Assembly (NCBI RefSeq): GCF_010093535.1
Contig: NW_022985200.1
Location: 66,870-130,869, forward strand
DNA length: 64,000 nucleotides
Reading direction: 5' to 3'
From: Lindgomyces ingoldianus
Taxonomy: Eukaryota; Ascomycota; Dothideomycetes; Pleosporales; Lindgomycetaceae
Each line of letters starts with the position of its first letter. The stretch's first letter is position 1. The translations under genes and the position numbers were made by a program. Of the stretch, positions 49,905 through 60,116 are shown piece by piece. The notes under the pieces were generated by a model. The model worked only from the letters and a program-made list of their open reading frames with translations, made no database searches and was not told where the DNA came from.

Positions 49905-50608
49905 AACATAGTAGATAAAGAACCTACTTGCGCTAAGTGCAACAAAACAGCTGCTACTAAGAGCGTCGCCTGGCTTAAACTTTGCACACAATGTAAAACA
50001 ACTTAATACTGTAGTCGCGATTGCCAGAAGGCTGATTAGAAGACGCACACTGAGCACAGCAGTACCTATTCTGCACCTCGCTTAAAAGGCCTAGAGGTGC
50101 ATATGCCTAATCCTTTCACAAGGCTTGATTAAGGGAATTATTTGTACGATCGTCTGCAAACTGACGTGTATAAACTTCTTGTCAACTCCTTTCGCATCTG
50201 CTAAGCAGACGACTTTGCTTAGGAGGGCAAGGCTATGCTGCATACTGTCTATACTGGCGCTCCCTCTAGCACCGACCCCTTCCGCTAGTACCTCGAAAAG
50301 GCAGCCGCACGCCCAAAGCTTCTTCCGCCATGGTGGACATCTGAGAAAGACGAAGAATGTGCTAATTTTGGCGAGAGCGGCGCGTGGAGCAACTTAGGGA
50401 GAAAGGTAACGAAGCAAGAAGTGATTGAACATTACGGAGATGACAAGATGCCGATGCAGTTGCGAAGTTGGCAGAGGTGGTGTACGGCACTGGCACGATG
50501 GGACAAGATGGTTCAGAAGCGCGAAAGCTTATGGTGCAAATGGAAAGTGGTGGTTCGGGGAATAGCCAGTACATGAGCATGTTTGATGCAAGCCGTCTTA
50601 GAACTTGA
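49905..50608 (+). pseudogene. MYND zinc-finger protein gene, six stops and one frameshift
   Basis: The frame from about 49920 contains a MYND finger: C-A-K-C, then L-C-T-Q-C, Y-C-S-R-D-C-Q-K-A-D and K-T-H, which are the ligands of two zinc sites used for protein interaction. The following region matches a fungal MYND protein family by its Y-D-R-x-x-x-D-V-Y-K-L-L and L-L-P-P-W-W motifs and an E-H-Y-G-D-x-x-M-P-M-Q-L-R segment. In-frame stops lie at 50004, 50037, 50130, 50202, 50220 and 50286, all TAA or TAG at places where Gln or Trp is expected. A one-base deletion near 50464 shifts the frame; the shifted frame continues with K-L-A-E-V-V-Y-G-T-G to a stop at 50606-50608. The start was not found and any 5' part is lost in AT-rich sequence next to the tandem array. 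Confidence 0.85.
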
Positions 50609-50852
50609 GGGTTACTGTTTTGCACTTGTTGGGGAATCGGAAGAACGAGGATGATTTCGCTGTATAGGAAGAGTCCGAATAATGCATTTTCAAGCTACCG
50701 TAGTCAGCACAACGCGGAGGAAGACAATGTAGCCGCATCCTTGCTTATGCTTTACGATAAAAGAGCGCTTTATACAGCAGCATCGGGCAGGCATCTACTT
50801 CATAGCAAATCACCGGCAAGATGGTTGATCACTCTAAGAAGCTCTTGGTTTA
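50609..50852. other. Intergenic region between convergent genes
   Basis: About 240 bp of normal composition between the 3' ends of the MYND pseudogene and the minus-strand gene. Nothing specific was seen. Confidence 0.6.
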
Positions 50853-52144
50853 TTATTTATGCTCGTAATCAACGTCATAATCCCCGCGCTTCGCCGCTCT
50901 CTTCTCCTGCTTAATGTACCTTGCTTCATCCTCCGATCTGATCTCTTCAGGAGGCGTTGTCGATCGTCTTCGTTTGTTGATGTTGATACCATCAGGCAAA
51001 GGTTCCTCGCGCATGGCTCGCTGTACATTGCTCTCTGCTGTAGCAACATATCGGCAGAGCTGTGTCCCAGAAATGTAAATTTCTGCATCCTCATCTCCCA
51101 TTTCCTCTTGTGCAATTCTTTTGCAGGTGAAATCGCTCAGGTGGAGTCGTAAGCCGGTGTGTTCAACGGGGTTACCTTCGTCATCACGGAAAACCTGATG
51201 ATTTGGAGTGTTAGAGCATTGAGAACACGTAAGGATTATGAAGATTAAGCCTACCTCATCCGTCACCTCTTCCTCGGCTTCTAAGTCATATCCACTCGGA
51301 GTTTTAGATAGCTTTGGCCTCCAAATCGATAACGTCGCTTTGCGCGACACCTTACCATATGCAATGTTTATGCCGATGACGACCCGTACGTTTGCATCTG
51401 AATCTAGAAGATAATTCTCAGCTAACCGGCGTAGGTGCTTATACTCCTGCGAGAATGCGACTTCCACGATCAAGCCCGGAAATCGTGCATCCTTATGCCC
51501 GAACGATATGTCTGGATGGTATCTCGACTTGCTAGTAGCGAAACGTATTTCGGTGGATCGGGCCGGTCGTATATTCTGCGCGAATTGAGCCGTCCGGTCA
51601 GGTCTGTTACGGATTACTTTTAGCTGGCTCCGAATGTCATCCTCCACCTCGTCGATAAAGAACTCGTGTACCCCAGTAGGCATACGAACTACTAGTAGAC
51701 GTATGGCTTCGTCGTAGTCACATCTGCCAAAGGTCTTTTTCAGCCGTGTTCATCGTGGTCTTTGAAGTCCACTCACCGTATACTGGCTTCCACAAACTTC
51801 GACAGCGGGCCGTCTTGCCGGAGCGTACTCTGTATCTGATCAAACGCTCCTTTCGCAAGCTGAAACTCTATCCAATTGTCTCCTTTAATGTTCCTTCCTG
51901 CTTGGATATCTTCAAAAAGCGCGATAACGCGATGCGCGTCTGCAGCTGGCTTCTTGTCTGTTGATGGAGGTGTCAAAGGCGGCTCTCTGATACTTGGGGG
52001 TGGCGTAACGTCTTGAGGCTTCGTTAAACTCAGTGGAGACATTGATATAGCTGTATGCTGTACAGCATCGTGAAGTTGTTCCGGAGGGCAGCTCTCGTTG
52101 CAAACTGACGGATCGTCCAAGACCTGGTGTTCTGGTTGACTCAT
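50853..52144 (-). CDS. Fungal hypothetical protein with PD-(D/E)XK (Uma2-like) core, three exons
   Basis: Exons on the minus strand are 52144-51777, 51723-51255 and 51194-50853: 1179 nt, 392 residues. The 53-bp first intron has GTGAGT...CAG. The 60-bp second intron has GTAGGC...CAG with a CTAAC branch site, and because 60 is divisible by three the frame stays open when it is retained. The N-terminal about 120 residues are polar and Pro/Ser/Thr-rich. The middle holds H-P-D-I-S-F (Asp 194) and, 16 residues on, F-P-G-L-I-V-E-V (Glu 210), the spacing of a PD-(D/E)XK-like fold as in Uma2 proteins, but the usual catalytic Lys position is not basic. L-S-I-W-R-P follows near 254-259. The C-terminus is basic (N-K-R-R-R), a likely nuclear signal. 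An in-frame ATG at 52216 would add 24 residues. Nuclease activity is not shown; it could be a structural relative only. Confidence 0.75.
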
Positions 52145-52216
52145 CAACAAAGCCACACAGCTAGGCAGCCAATAGCATGACGGTGGCTGAAGCGATAAGC
52201 CACCCCGCATGTTCAT

Positions 52217-52679
52217 CGTTTGAGAGCAAGCACGACGGCAGGCATGGTCATTACATTACGCATCGGAGGCTTAGTGGAGGACAATAAAACCAGGTTCTTG
52301 CTACAAAACCTATCCCTTATGCGCCAATATTAAGTGCAATCCTCATTCTCTATTATCCGCATTTGCGTCACTAAGGTTCTCCAACATTCTAGTGCAGCAC
52401 CATCATCCGCATACGGTCGAGCTATGCGCAAGGGCGGAAGCCCGATCCTTCATTCCTCTGTAACTATATTCACCTTTTAGGTCCATGTTCACGTCTATAA
52501 TATACTGGCACTGTCGGTTGGCTCACTCCTCTAGATGGCTACGCACGCGGTAGGTGGTGGGCAGCTGTACGCTATGCGTACAGCCTGTAATAAGGGTGGG
52601 CAGGCAAGGATCTTCTTATAATCGACTACTGCCCTCTCTCTTCGTACGAAGAAAGAGGGTTGTTAAGTACACGTAGCCC
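52217..52679. other. Intergenic region with two strong hairpins
   Basis: Ordinary composition, no gene. GCTGTACGC/GCGTACAGC (52564-52584, 3-base loop) and CCCTCTCTCTTCGTACGAAG with its partner (52632-52659) are near-perfect inverted repeats. The second could act as a terminator-like or cruciform structure or belong to the end of the transposon that follows. Confidence 0.5.
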
Positions 52680-54257
52680 CTAACGCACGGGTTGGATAGC
52701 CAACTGTTTCAGGCAACTTGATTCGGCCGTACTTACGTACGGACAGACACCATCAATATGTTCTCCATTGTCACCACATTCGCGGTACCCAGGTGCTTTC
52801 CCTGTTTCTAGCGTTGGATCAGTCAGCGTTTCGCTAATTCGTGCCATCTTTGCTGGTGGCTCTAATACATCTGCTTCTTGTTTCTTCCTACCACGTTTCT
52901 GTTCTGCTTGACCTCCCTCTGCCTGCGTCGTTGCCTTCGGCCGACCACGCTTTGCTTTACCCACAGCCTTTTTGGCAGCATCTTGCTTAGCACGTTCGGT
53001 ACGGTCGGCCCGAAGTGCTTCAAGATCTTCCTGCTTCATTACCCGCCCCTCACCATTCTTCCCGGGCTTCTTCAGGATGTCTGATTTCGTATTGCGGCGA
53101 GTCTTAGCCTCGTTATTAGCAGCCTTGAGAAGCCCAATGTAATTCTGGTCAAGGGCTTGTCGGGCTGGGCGGCGTTGGCAAGCTTCTGAACAAGTCTAAA
53201 ATGGCGCGTTTCGTTTGGCTGACTATCATAACAATTCTGCTTGACCAAGGCTGAGCAGCTCAGCCTCTGACGACACAGGCTTCACTGGCGTCGGAACTGC
53301 TCCATTCTTCGTACCCTCGACTGGGTAGGGTGTCTGAATACCCAGTGGAGCATCCGGCTTTACAATGTCACAAAGAACCCTTGAAGGGTTGAACGGAAAC
53401 AGGCCGGTCTTAGCCCAGCCAGCAAGTATATTCTTCTTCGTCATTCCCCTTTCTCTCGCACGACTGTATATAGCAGTGAAGTGCTCTTTGTTGACATTCG
53501 TCAGGCCTCCTCGGTAGCGGCGCTCAACCTCATCCCGGTACGCTGTTTTCAATGGCCCAAAAACTGATACGTCACAGGGCTGTGTCTTGTGAGACGTATG
53601 AGAGGGCAGTCTACATAAGATGATGTTGTTCTCAAAGCAGAATTCAAGGATCTCAAGAGTTTCATGTGTCCCAAATCCATCGCATATTAGTATCCGTGGT
53701 TTCCCATTAGCGCGAGCTTTAGTCTAAGGGTCAAAAACTTGTTTAATCCACTCTAGGCTAATAAAAGAGTCGTTGTAACCTGTTTCAGACAGAGCGTGGA
53801 ACCATACAGGGGTAGGGTATGTCGTCCAGTTACTCCTATGAGTAGACGCCGGCCAGATGATCATCGGATTCAGATACTCACCGCTTGCTGACACGCATTC
53901 AATAGCAGTAACCATCGTGCGCTTTGTGCCAGTTCCTCTATAGTCCTGTCAATCACCCTTACCTTACAAGGACTTTGACAGAGCCAAGCATAGAAAGCAT
54001 GATGCCTGTCTCATCCATATTATAGACATTCTCTGGTAAGACTTCTAGTCTACAGAGATCCTCCTTAACCACATCGAACCAGTGCACCACCTTATCATGT
54101 ATACTATTATCATGACGCTCACAGGGCTTAGGCCTGTTCGTCCTCGACTTGATCTATGGGTGGCGGTCACGGAAGACCTGAGGCCAATTCTTCTTCAGTA
54201 GCTCAGAGGGTCGTTTCGTGGTACGGCGGCGGGCGATGCAAAAGGCAAGCGCAGGTA
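52680..54257 (-). pseudogene. pogo/Tigger-type DDE transposase, frameshifted and 5'-truncated
   Basis: On the minus strand, in order: part of a Tc5-type HTH (A-R-R-R-T-T-K-R-P-S-E-L-L near 54230), then Y-N-M-D-E-T-G (first catalytic Asp, about 54020), M-I-I-W-P-A-S-T-H-R near 53850, L-I-C-D-G-F-G-T-H (second Asp, about 53690), Q-P-C-D-V-S-V-F-G-P-L-K (third Asp, about 53560) and the family-typical W-A-K-T-G-L-F-P-F-N-P near 53430. The Lys/Gln-rich C-terminus ends near 52680. Breaks are: a one-base insertion and a TGA near 53950-53965, TAG at 53724-53726, another TAG near 54165, and frame changes near 53240 and 53150. All three catalytic Asp remain, and the GC content is normal, so this copy escaped most RIP and is younger or single-copy. 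Its 5' end is replaced by the sequence left of the 152-bp array; TIRs were not found. Confidence 0.88.
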
Positions 54258-54324
54258 CATACTTTACACCTTAATGCAACTTTCTAACTACATAATATAT
54301 TATCTTTAGAATTTAAGACCTGTC
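54258..54324. other. Short AT-rich junction
   Basis: Abrupt change from transposase sequence to AT-rich DNA immediately before the 152-bp array; a likely breakpoint. Confidence 0.4.
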
Positions 54325-55010
54325 TAAAACAGGCTTTATTAGAGAGCCTGCAAAATTTTAGGAGATCTAGGCTGCTAGTTGTCAAGCTGGATAGTAGGCT
54401 AGGGACATCGCGATCGCTCTAATGTCTGCAGCTTAACTAGCTGTTGTCTGAGGACTCTAGGGATCTAGGAGCCGTCTTAGACTAGCTCTATTAGGGAGCC
54501 TGCAAAATTTTAGGAGATCTAGGCCACTGGTTGTCAAGCTGGATAGTAGGCTAGGGACATCGCGATCGCTCTCATGTCTGCAGCTCGACTAGCTGTTGTC
54601 TGAGGACTCTAGGGATCTAGGAGCCGTCTTAGACTAGCTCTATTAGGGAGCCTGCAAAGTTTTAGGAGATCTAGGCCACTGGTTGTCAAGCTGGATAGTA
54701 GGCTAGGGACATCGCGATCGCTCTCATGTCTGCAGCTCAACTAGCTGTTGTCTGAGGACTCTGAGGATCTAGGAGCTGTCTCAGACTAGCTCTGTCAGGG
54801 AGCCTGCAAAATTCTAGGAGATTTGGTCTGCTAGTTGTTAAGCTGTAGTCCAGTGGATGGTAGTCTAGGGACGTCGCGATCGCCCTCATGTCTACAGCTC
54901 AACTAGCTGTTGTCTGAGGACTCTGAGGATCTAGGAGCTGTCTCAGACTAGCTCTGTCAGGGATCCTGTAAAATCCTAGGGAATTTAGTCTACTAGTTGT
55001 TAAGTCCTAG
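54325..55010. repeat. 152-bp tandem repeat, about 4.4 copies
   Basis: GAGCCTGCAAAATTTTAGGA-type starts occur at 54344, 54496, 54648 and 54800 (period 152), and a degraded start occurs at 54962 after a unit with 10 extra bases. Each unit contains the palindrome GCGATCGC inside GACRTCGCGATCGC and the word CTAGCTGTTGTCTGAGGACT. The central copies are nearly identical and the last is the most diverged. Confidence 0.93.
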
Positions 55011-55529
55011 TTAGGAGGGCAATACTATAAATCTAAAATTAGGGTATAAATAGGTTAAAGTTCTGCGCGCGTTTAGATTTTTCTCTGCTAATAATAGTTA
55101 GAATTTAGTAAAAAATATACTATTTTATAGCTACAGCTTGTCTCTACATTTTATTAAATTCTAAGCCTATTTAGACATATAGTAGTAGAGGTATTGTAAA
55201 TCTAATTCTATTGTGATGCTTTTAAAATAGGCCTATTTATAGAAAAAATCACAAAAGTCCCTTAGACAGCTGAGGAGAGAAACGCTACCGACAGGGGTCA
55301 GAAACCGCTAACCCCCAGGCCATACTCTATTTGGAGTAGCAATATGCATGGTGGTTTGTGCGTCCTCGGTTCTATCCTCACGTCTAAGCTAGCTGAGATA
55401 ACTAAACATCAATCTACCGTACCAAAGTTCATCTTTTCTCACTACATCCAGATGCGATTCCAAGCGTGCACGCAGTGTATTCGGATCAGTCTACGGAAAC
55501 TAGGTCTAGTGCTTTTAACACCCCTCTAA
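55011..55529. other. Spacer, nothing recognised
   Basis: An AT-rich first half is followed by a GC-richer part (55255-55530). It contains a small hairpin, GGGGTCAG...CTAACCCC with one mismatch (about 55296-55317). A 61-codon open frame here looks accidental, because the minus-strand frame from 56779 may extend into it. Confidence 0.4.
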
Positions 55530-56779
55530 CTTAGTATCAGCTTCCGCCTCTCCTGCCGCGAGACCGCCATCCTATTGCAGCTGCCCTGCTCTCTACTGCT
55601 CTCTTAGTCTTTAAGAAACTCTACAATACCCTTAACAGCCTTCTCCTAGATAAGGAAGTACTTTAATGCTTTAGTAAACATTATAACCTAACTCCTCTAC
55701 GTCTTACTTCTACTTAGCTGCTGTACTAATGTTGTTACCTTACTTCTAAATAGCTTTAAGGCTGCGCTGTCTAACATAATAAGACACTCTCTTTCTACAG
55801 CTTCTTATATGCTTACAAGGCCTTGCGCACAGCCTTTAAAGAGCTCTTCTTCTTTACACACTTTTAAGACTGCTTTAAAGAGGAGTTTATTAAACTTTAG
55901 CACACTCTTGTGTAACTCTAGGTTCTAGACAGACCTTAGGAAGGCTAGGTTAATCTAGTGCGTTTGCACAGCCTCTAACTAGCTGCTTAAGAGTTTAGGA
56001 TTGTTAGAGTTATTATAAAAGGCCGCAGTGTCTGCCTATAGCATGATCCCCTCTTTAAGCGCTTGTTTGCCCTTGTTTAGACAAGGGGACGTACAGGGCT
56101 GTACTAATATCTCTTCTATCTCTTCTATCTCTTTGTTATCTTTATTATTAATAATAATTAGATTGCCTTTAACATTGTTAGTAAACTGTCTAGGCTACTA
56201 GTTATTCTGTATACCTAAGGTTCTTTTTATATTATTAGTAGACAAAGCTTTGTCTTTAATCACGTTGTCTAGAGTTTGCGCCTCCTCTGTCTCTATTGCT
56301 TCCTAACTAGCTCTGTCAGCGACCACGGTGTGCTTAAGGTCAGATGCATCATGCATGTCGCATTTAGCTAGATGCTTAATAGATAATCCTGCATCTAGCG
56401 TCTTATAGGCTTCTAGCAAAGACGTAGGACTGCTAGATTGTATGCGCTCCTCTCCTACTGTGCTGCTATCTGCCTCCCCCTTTGCTAGTAACTTTTATAG
56501 ATTGTTAGACACTTCCTAAGGCAGCTTGCCTAATAGAGCTAGCTCCTCTAAGTTAGGTTTAGAAGAGGCACCTTCTAGGCCTTAGTCTACAGCTTTAGTA
56601 GAGAGCTCTAACAAAGTTACAGCAGCTAAAAGACCCTAGTTGCTAGCGTTATCTACAACAACGTCTGCGCCTAAGAGCTCGCCGCCATTAGTCTAGGCTA
56701 GTGGGACTACCTTAACATTGGCACAGGAATAGGGGGTACGCGGTTTAGCTAGACGCTTTTTTATAGGTTGCTTAGGCAT
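55530..56779 (-). pseudogene. Unrecognised gene, RIP-broken, about 415 codons
   Basis: A single minus-strand frame starts at an ATG (56779-56777; M-P-K-Q-P-I-K-K-R-L) and runs about 1.25 kb. It has 17 in-frame stops, 13 TAG and 4 TAA. Between the stops it reads like a real protein: a basic N-terminus, a mixed acidic middle with an E-I-E-E-I-E-E-I run, and helical C-terminal parts. I do not recognise the family. Zero TGA is suggestive of former Gln/Trp codons, but TGA is depleted generally in RIP-affected DNA. It may be cargo of the element associated with the DUF3435 gene at the right edge. Confidence 0.45.
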
Positions 56780-57160
56780 AGTTTGCAACTGCGGCTGTCT
56801 AATAAGTGTTAGTTTGTGAAGAGGTGGGAGAAGACAGACCTATAGAGGACTGTACAATTACTAGGTAAGTAGATTGTTGTAGATACAGATAGAAAGACAG
56901 GCAGTAAACTAAGCTTAGTTATGTAAGAGGTTATAAGGAATGCCTTCTATAGGAACTAAGTTTTAAAGTAACAGCTAGCTAACTTTTAGGCAGAGACTTA
57001 CTATTTTAAATATCCTACTTACTATTACCTGCCCTACAGCACTGCTATTAACAAGCGCTTTAACATTATGCACTGCTAGTAACCTTTTATCTTACTAAAT
57101 ACCTTGCATAATAATTAAGTCTCTAAAAGCAGTTGCAGACCTGTTAATACTGCCTTACTA
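56780..57160. other. Spacer upstream of the minus-strand frame
   Basis: Moderately AT-rich, with no recognised feature. It would hold the promoter of the broken minus-strand gene. Confidence 0.35.
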
Positions 57161-57770
57161 GCGTCTTATATATGGCGGCAGCGCCGCGTTTAGGGGACAG
57201 AGCCCTGCTGGAGTGCTAGTGTGACTAGTTAGAGGCAATCCTATCACCACCCTGCTTCATGCCATACCCTGGCCAGCAGGGGTGAGTAAAGCCTCTTACT
57301 AAGACATGTCCTGCACAACAAGCTTAGGGCTAAGCAGGCTAATAGACCTTACTGCAGAGCCACGCTCTATGTAGCTCTTGCTTCTACTAGGCTGGAAAGC
57401 CCTGTGGCCAGTCTGCTACCTTCTAAAGCACTTATGCAGGTGTCTTAACAAGCTACGCAGCGCTTTAATCTACTAACAGAACACTACAACTCTATCTGCA
57501 GCTGCAGGGTCGCTCCTAACAGTCGGCCTAGAGCGCTACCTTGGGGATATCGCCTGCAGCGTATCTGTAGCGGCTAGGGAGCATTAGTGATGATGTCGTC
57601 AGCTGTACGAGAGGCAGCTTCCCATTTGATAGAGCCTCACCACGTAATGCGGACTGGGGCCGACATGCTACCCTATTCCACCCGGCGATGCGGTGTCGCC
57701 CACAGGCACCGCGCCTTAGGAGCCGCCGGCAGGCACATAGATAGGGCCTAGATATAACGCTCTCCTTGTC
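57161..57770. other. GC-rich block of unknown nature
   Basis: About 600 bp much richer in G+C than its flanks, especially 57520-57740, where CpG is kept. It contains no long open frame, tRNA or rRNA motif that I can see. One plus-strand frame is open for about 60 codons at its right end after many stops. It could be a regulatory block, an LTR-like terminus or an unmutated coding piece. Confidence 0.4.
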
Positions 57771-60116
57771 TCTAGAAGGTTAAATATTACTTAACTAAAC
57801 TATAGCTAACTGCCTCTTTATTACTACTTTTATTCTCTTTCTTCTTAGGCTGTTGCTTAGCGTTTTAGTTACCTATTAAGACTATTAGGCTATTAAACAT
57901 CTTAACTATGTTATAAAGCAGTAGTAGTAGACTCTAGTAGGTTTTAGTCTTGTTTAGATTAGCTTCTTCTCCTTTAGAATTAGGTTAGTTATTAAGCACC
58001 ACCTTAACTAGGCAGAGCTAGCTATTTTATAGGCTCTCTAGTCTATGTCTTGTACTAATGTAAGATCTAAAGAGGTCCTTATTTACAGTGCTAACATTCT
58101 AGATCACACGCTTTCTCTAACCTATCCCCTTAGGTACTTAGTCGCAGCTTGCAGTATATATAGTATTTATACTATCTATTATGTTTAACAGCGTGATATA
58201 TTTTAAGCTGTAAGTAGAGCGCTTACTTAATATATAACTTGCTTACTTATAAACAGAAATAACCTTATGTTAGTAATATACAAGCTAGGGCTTCTTATTC
58301 TAATTGCTGCTAGATTAACCTTTATAGTAGGTATTTTATTCTATAAACTTTGTAAACATTAAAGGTCTAAAAGTACACTAAATTAGAGCATAAAAGCTCT
58401 TTTTCTAGCAATTATGTTAACTAACATAATTGCTGTAATTACCTGTGTTAGCAGTAGGGTCTAAATTATTCTTCTAATGCGTAAAGAACACAGCCCTTGC
58501 CATCGCACAACAATTGTTTAGGTAAGCCAGCCACCCGCCCTAGGTTTGATACACTAATCGTGTGTAGGAATGTTCCCTAGCACAGGTTATCTGTACATCC
58601 TGCTTTATTCTTTCTACTGCTAAGCGCTGGGTTAGCTAACTATCTCTAAGAAGTTAAATGTTCTTTAAACTAGGAAGTATAAGGCTGCTAACAGCATAAT
58701 TAAAGGCTGTAAGTGTCTTATTAGTAATAGCTAGCTATTTTAATAATAGTATAAGACTAACACAGCTTAGAAGGTGTTATGTAATTACTTAGAAATAGAT
58801 TATGTAATATCCTTCTTACATATTTTAAACTAGAAGCTAGGAAGTAAACATCCTAACATGCATTGTAGTATGTTATTCTCTATAGCCACCTTTAAGACAA
58901 GGTGGGTGGACTTTAATGTGGATAGTAGCTACACTGTACCTTCTATCTATGCTTAGTCACCCACTCTCTACTACATTAGGCCTACTACAGCGGCTAGATT
59001 TAGCTATTTAGCCCACTGTTTGCATTCTTTAACGCTATAATCCTCTTACCTTAGCCTGTCCTCTCCCTTACTGCCTTTGCTAGGGCTAAGCAATCTGTCT
59101 ACTAAGTCTGTCTACTGCCTTGCCCTTGTGCAGCCACTAGATCCTGCTTTATAGCGGTATCCTAACGCACTGGCAGTATTAAGCACCCTTAGAGTGCGTT
59201 AGTTTTGTAGGCTATTAGCAGTCTAGGCAGCGCCTGCTTTAACTAGGGTATAGACACGGAATACTGCTTGATTAAGGTAATAGTATAGGACATTAAAGGC
59301 ATAGCTAACATCCTCCTAATTTACAGCTAGCTACAGATACTTCTAGCATAACTGCTGTGCAACCCCTCTGCTTCTAGGGATTCTATGCAACACAGCATAA
59401 GCTGCTTCTCTAGTGTCTTAAGTAGCAGTTCTACAATCTAGCAACAGTAAAGACAGCAATTAGCCTTACTAGCATAGGCATGCTTAACATACATTACTAC
59501 CCTATCTTTTATGCCTTACTTAATTTTAAAAGTAATAGAAGCAACTAGGGCTACCTTCTTAGCCTCTTACAAAGCCTAGATACACTAAAAAGTAATAAAC
59601 TTAAACACAGCTTTAGGATGCCCTACCCTTCTACTTCTAGTGTTATGTCCCTTAATCTAAGCACTAGCAGGCTTAATACAGCTAATAACAAACTAAACAA
59701 GCGTCCTAGGCTATAAATAGCAGGAAGTTGTTAATCTATCTGCAGCTAAGAGGCTATCACCACACTTGTAACACTAGGCTTAAGGATTATAGGCAATGTG
59801 GGTGCTTAGCAGCTAGGAATCCCTCCATTCTCACTGCCTGTGTGGAGGCTTAGATACTATTGTTGTACAATTATATTTAGCTGTGACACGCAGCTTTATG
59901 CAGAGAGCCACACCTCCCTAAAAGCAGCGTGCTGTGGAGCCTTTAAATAGGGAGTAAAAATGCCTATAAGGCATACTTACAGCTATAATGCCACGTAAGA
60001 GCAAGAAGTTCTAGTATATAAGATAGTGCTGCGATGTTCTTACCTCTGCATCTGTATCCTCTACTAGCTTTTAAACCTTATATCTAATTTATCTCCCCTG
60101 TTCCTCACAGTTCATC
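57771..60116. other. Degraded sequence with possible coding traces
   Basis: 2.3 kb of moderate GC. A minus-strand frame between about 59650 and 58950 stays open apart from TAA/TAG stops and is rich in Leu and Gln, but I could not assign it. The last 250 bp (59880-60116) contain TTTAAATAG and TATATAAG boxes and pyrimidine tracts and may be the promoter of the frame starting at 60117. Confidence 0.35.

Noticed and set aside
55344..55420. tRNA- or SINE-like B box (GGTTCTATCC)
   Set aside because: No A box at the right distance and no tRNA fold around it.
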